From Accumulibacter sp003538495 (GTDB lineage: Bacteria; Pseudomonadota; Gammaproteobacteria; Burkholderiales; Rhodocyclaceae), in NCBI RefSeq assembly GCF_029255145.1, contig NZ_JAPUVQ010000016.1:1-64000 (forward strand): a stretch of DNA of 64,000 nucleotides. Reading direction: 5' to 3'. The letters are not shown here. Within the stretch, counting starts at the first letter, position 1. Below: more notes on the stretch, generated by a model that worked only from the letters and a program-made list of their open reading frames with translations, was not told the DNA's origin and ran no database searches.

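Overview
The window reads as chromosomal DNA of a GC-rich betaproteobacterium. The gene content (phasin and PHA-system proteins, ProQ/FinO, DksA, MobA, rpsO-pnp, rho-rpmE) points to Rhodocyclales, possibly the Accumulibacter lineage. That placement is inference from gene content; no rRNA gene is present to settle it.

Positions 1-442 hold what look like the 5' ends of two bacterial class C group II introns, both on the minus strand, just downstream of a fadD-type acyl-CoA synthetase and its terminator-like hairpin. Positions 2.5-10.1 kb are mostly housekeeping: a 7Fe ferredoxin, thioredoxin, Rho, ribosomal protein L31, an ArnT/PMT-like glycosyltransferase, oligoribonuclease, an M48 Ste24-like protease, pterin dehydratase and RsgA.

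Positions 10.1-18.1 kb form a storage-lipid neighbourhood: a PHA-system protein, an acyl-CoA-binding protein, a wax ester synthase/diacylglycerol acyltransferase, a TPR protein, a TetR regulator, a patatin-like lipase, a phasin, and a 661-residue two-domain fatty acyl-CoA reductase. With FadD these genes supply every step from free fatty acid to wax ester (fatty acid to acyl-CoA to fatty alcohol to wax ester), next to granule-coat and lipase functions. Positions 18.2-23.3 kb return to housekeeping: ProQ/FinO, an unknown protein, MobA, S15, PNPase and DksA.

From about 24.4 kb to the right edge everything is on the minus strand and looks like one accessory module. It starts off the right edge with a single open frame of more than 10,785 codons. 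This encodes a probably secreted giant protein of over 1 MDa built from prepeptidase-like, LamG/lectin-like, 17 CARDB-like, beta-propeller, nine cadherin/Ig-like, RHS-like, dockerin-like, hydrolase, zinc-metalloprotease and VCBS/cadherin-like segments. Behind its 3' end sit a DUF3467-like small protein, a GAF-HlyD fusion, a PqqD-M50 protease-HlyD fusion, a short SecA-like ATPase and a periplasmic HlyD/RND-type adaptor, almost without gaps. An XRE-type HTH gene lies 208 bp further on. I propose that this set is a dedicated export and processing machine for the giant protein, driven by a SecA-like motor rather than an ABC transporter. This is the most likely undescribed system in the window.
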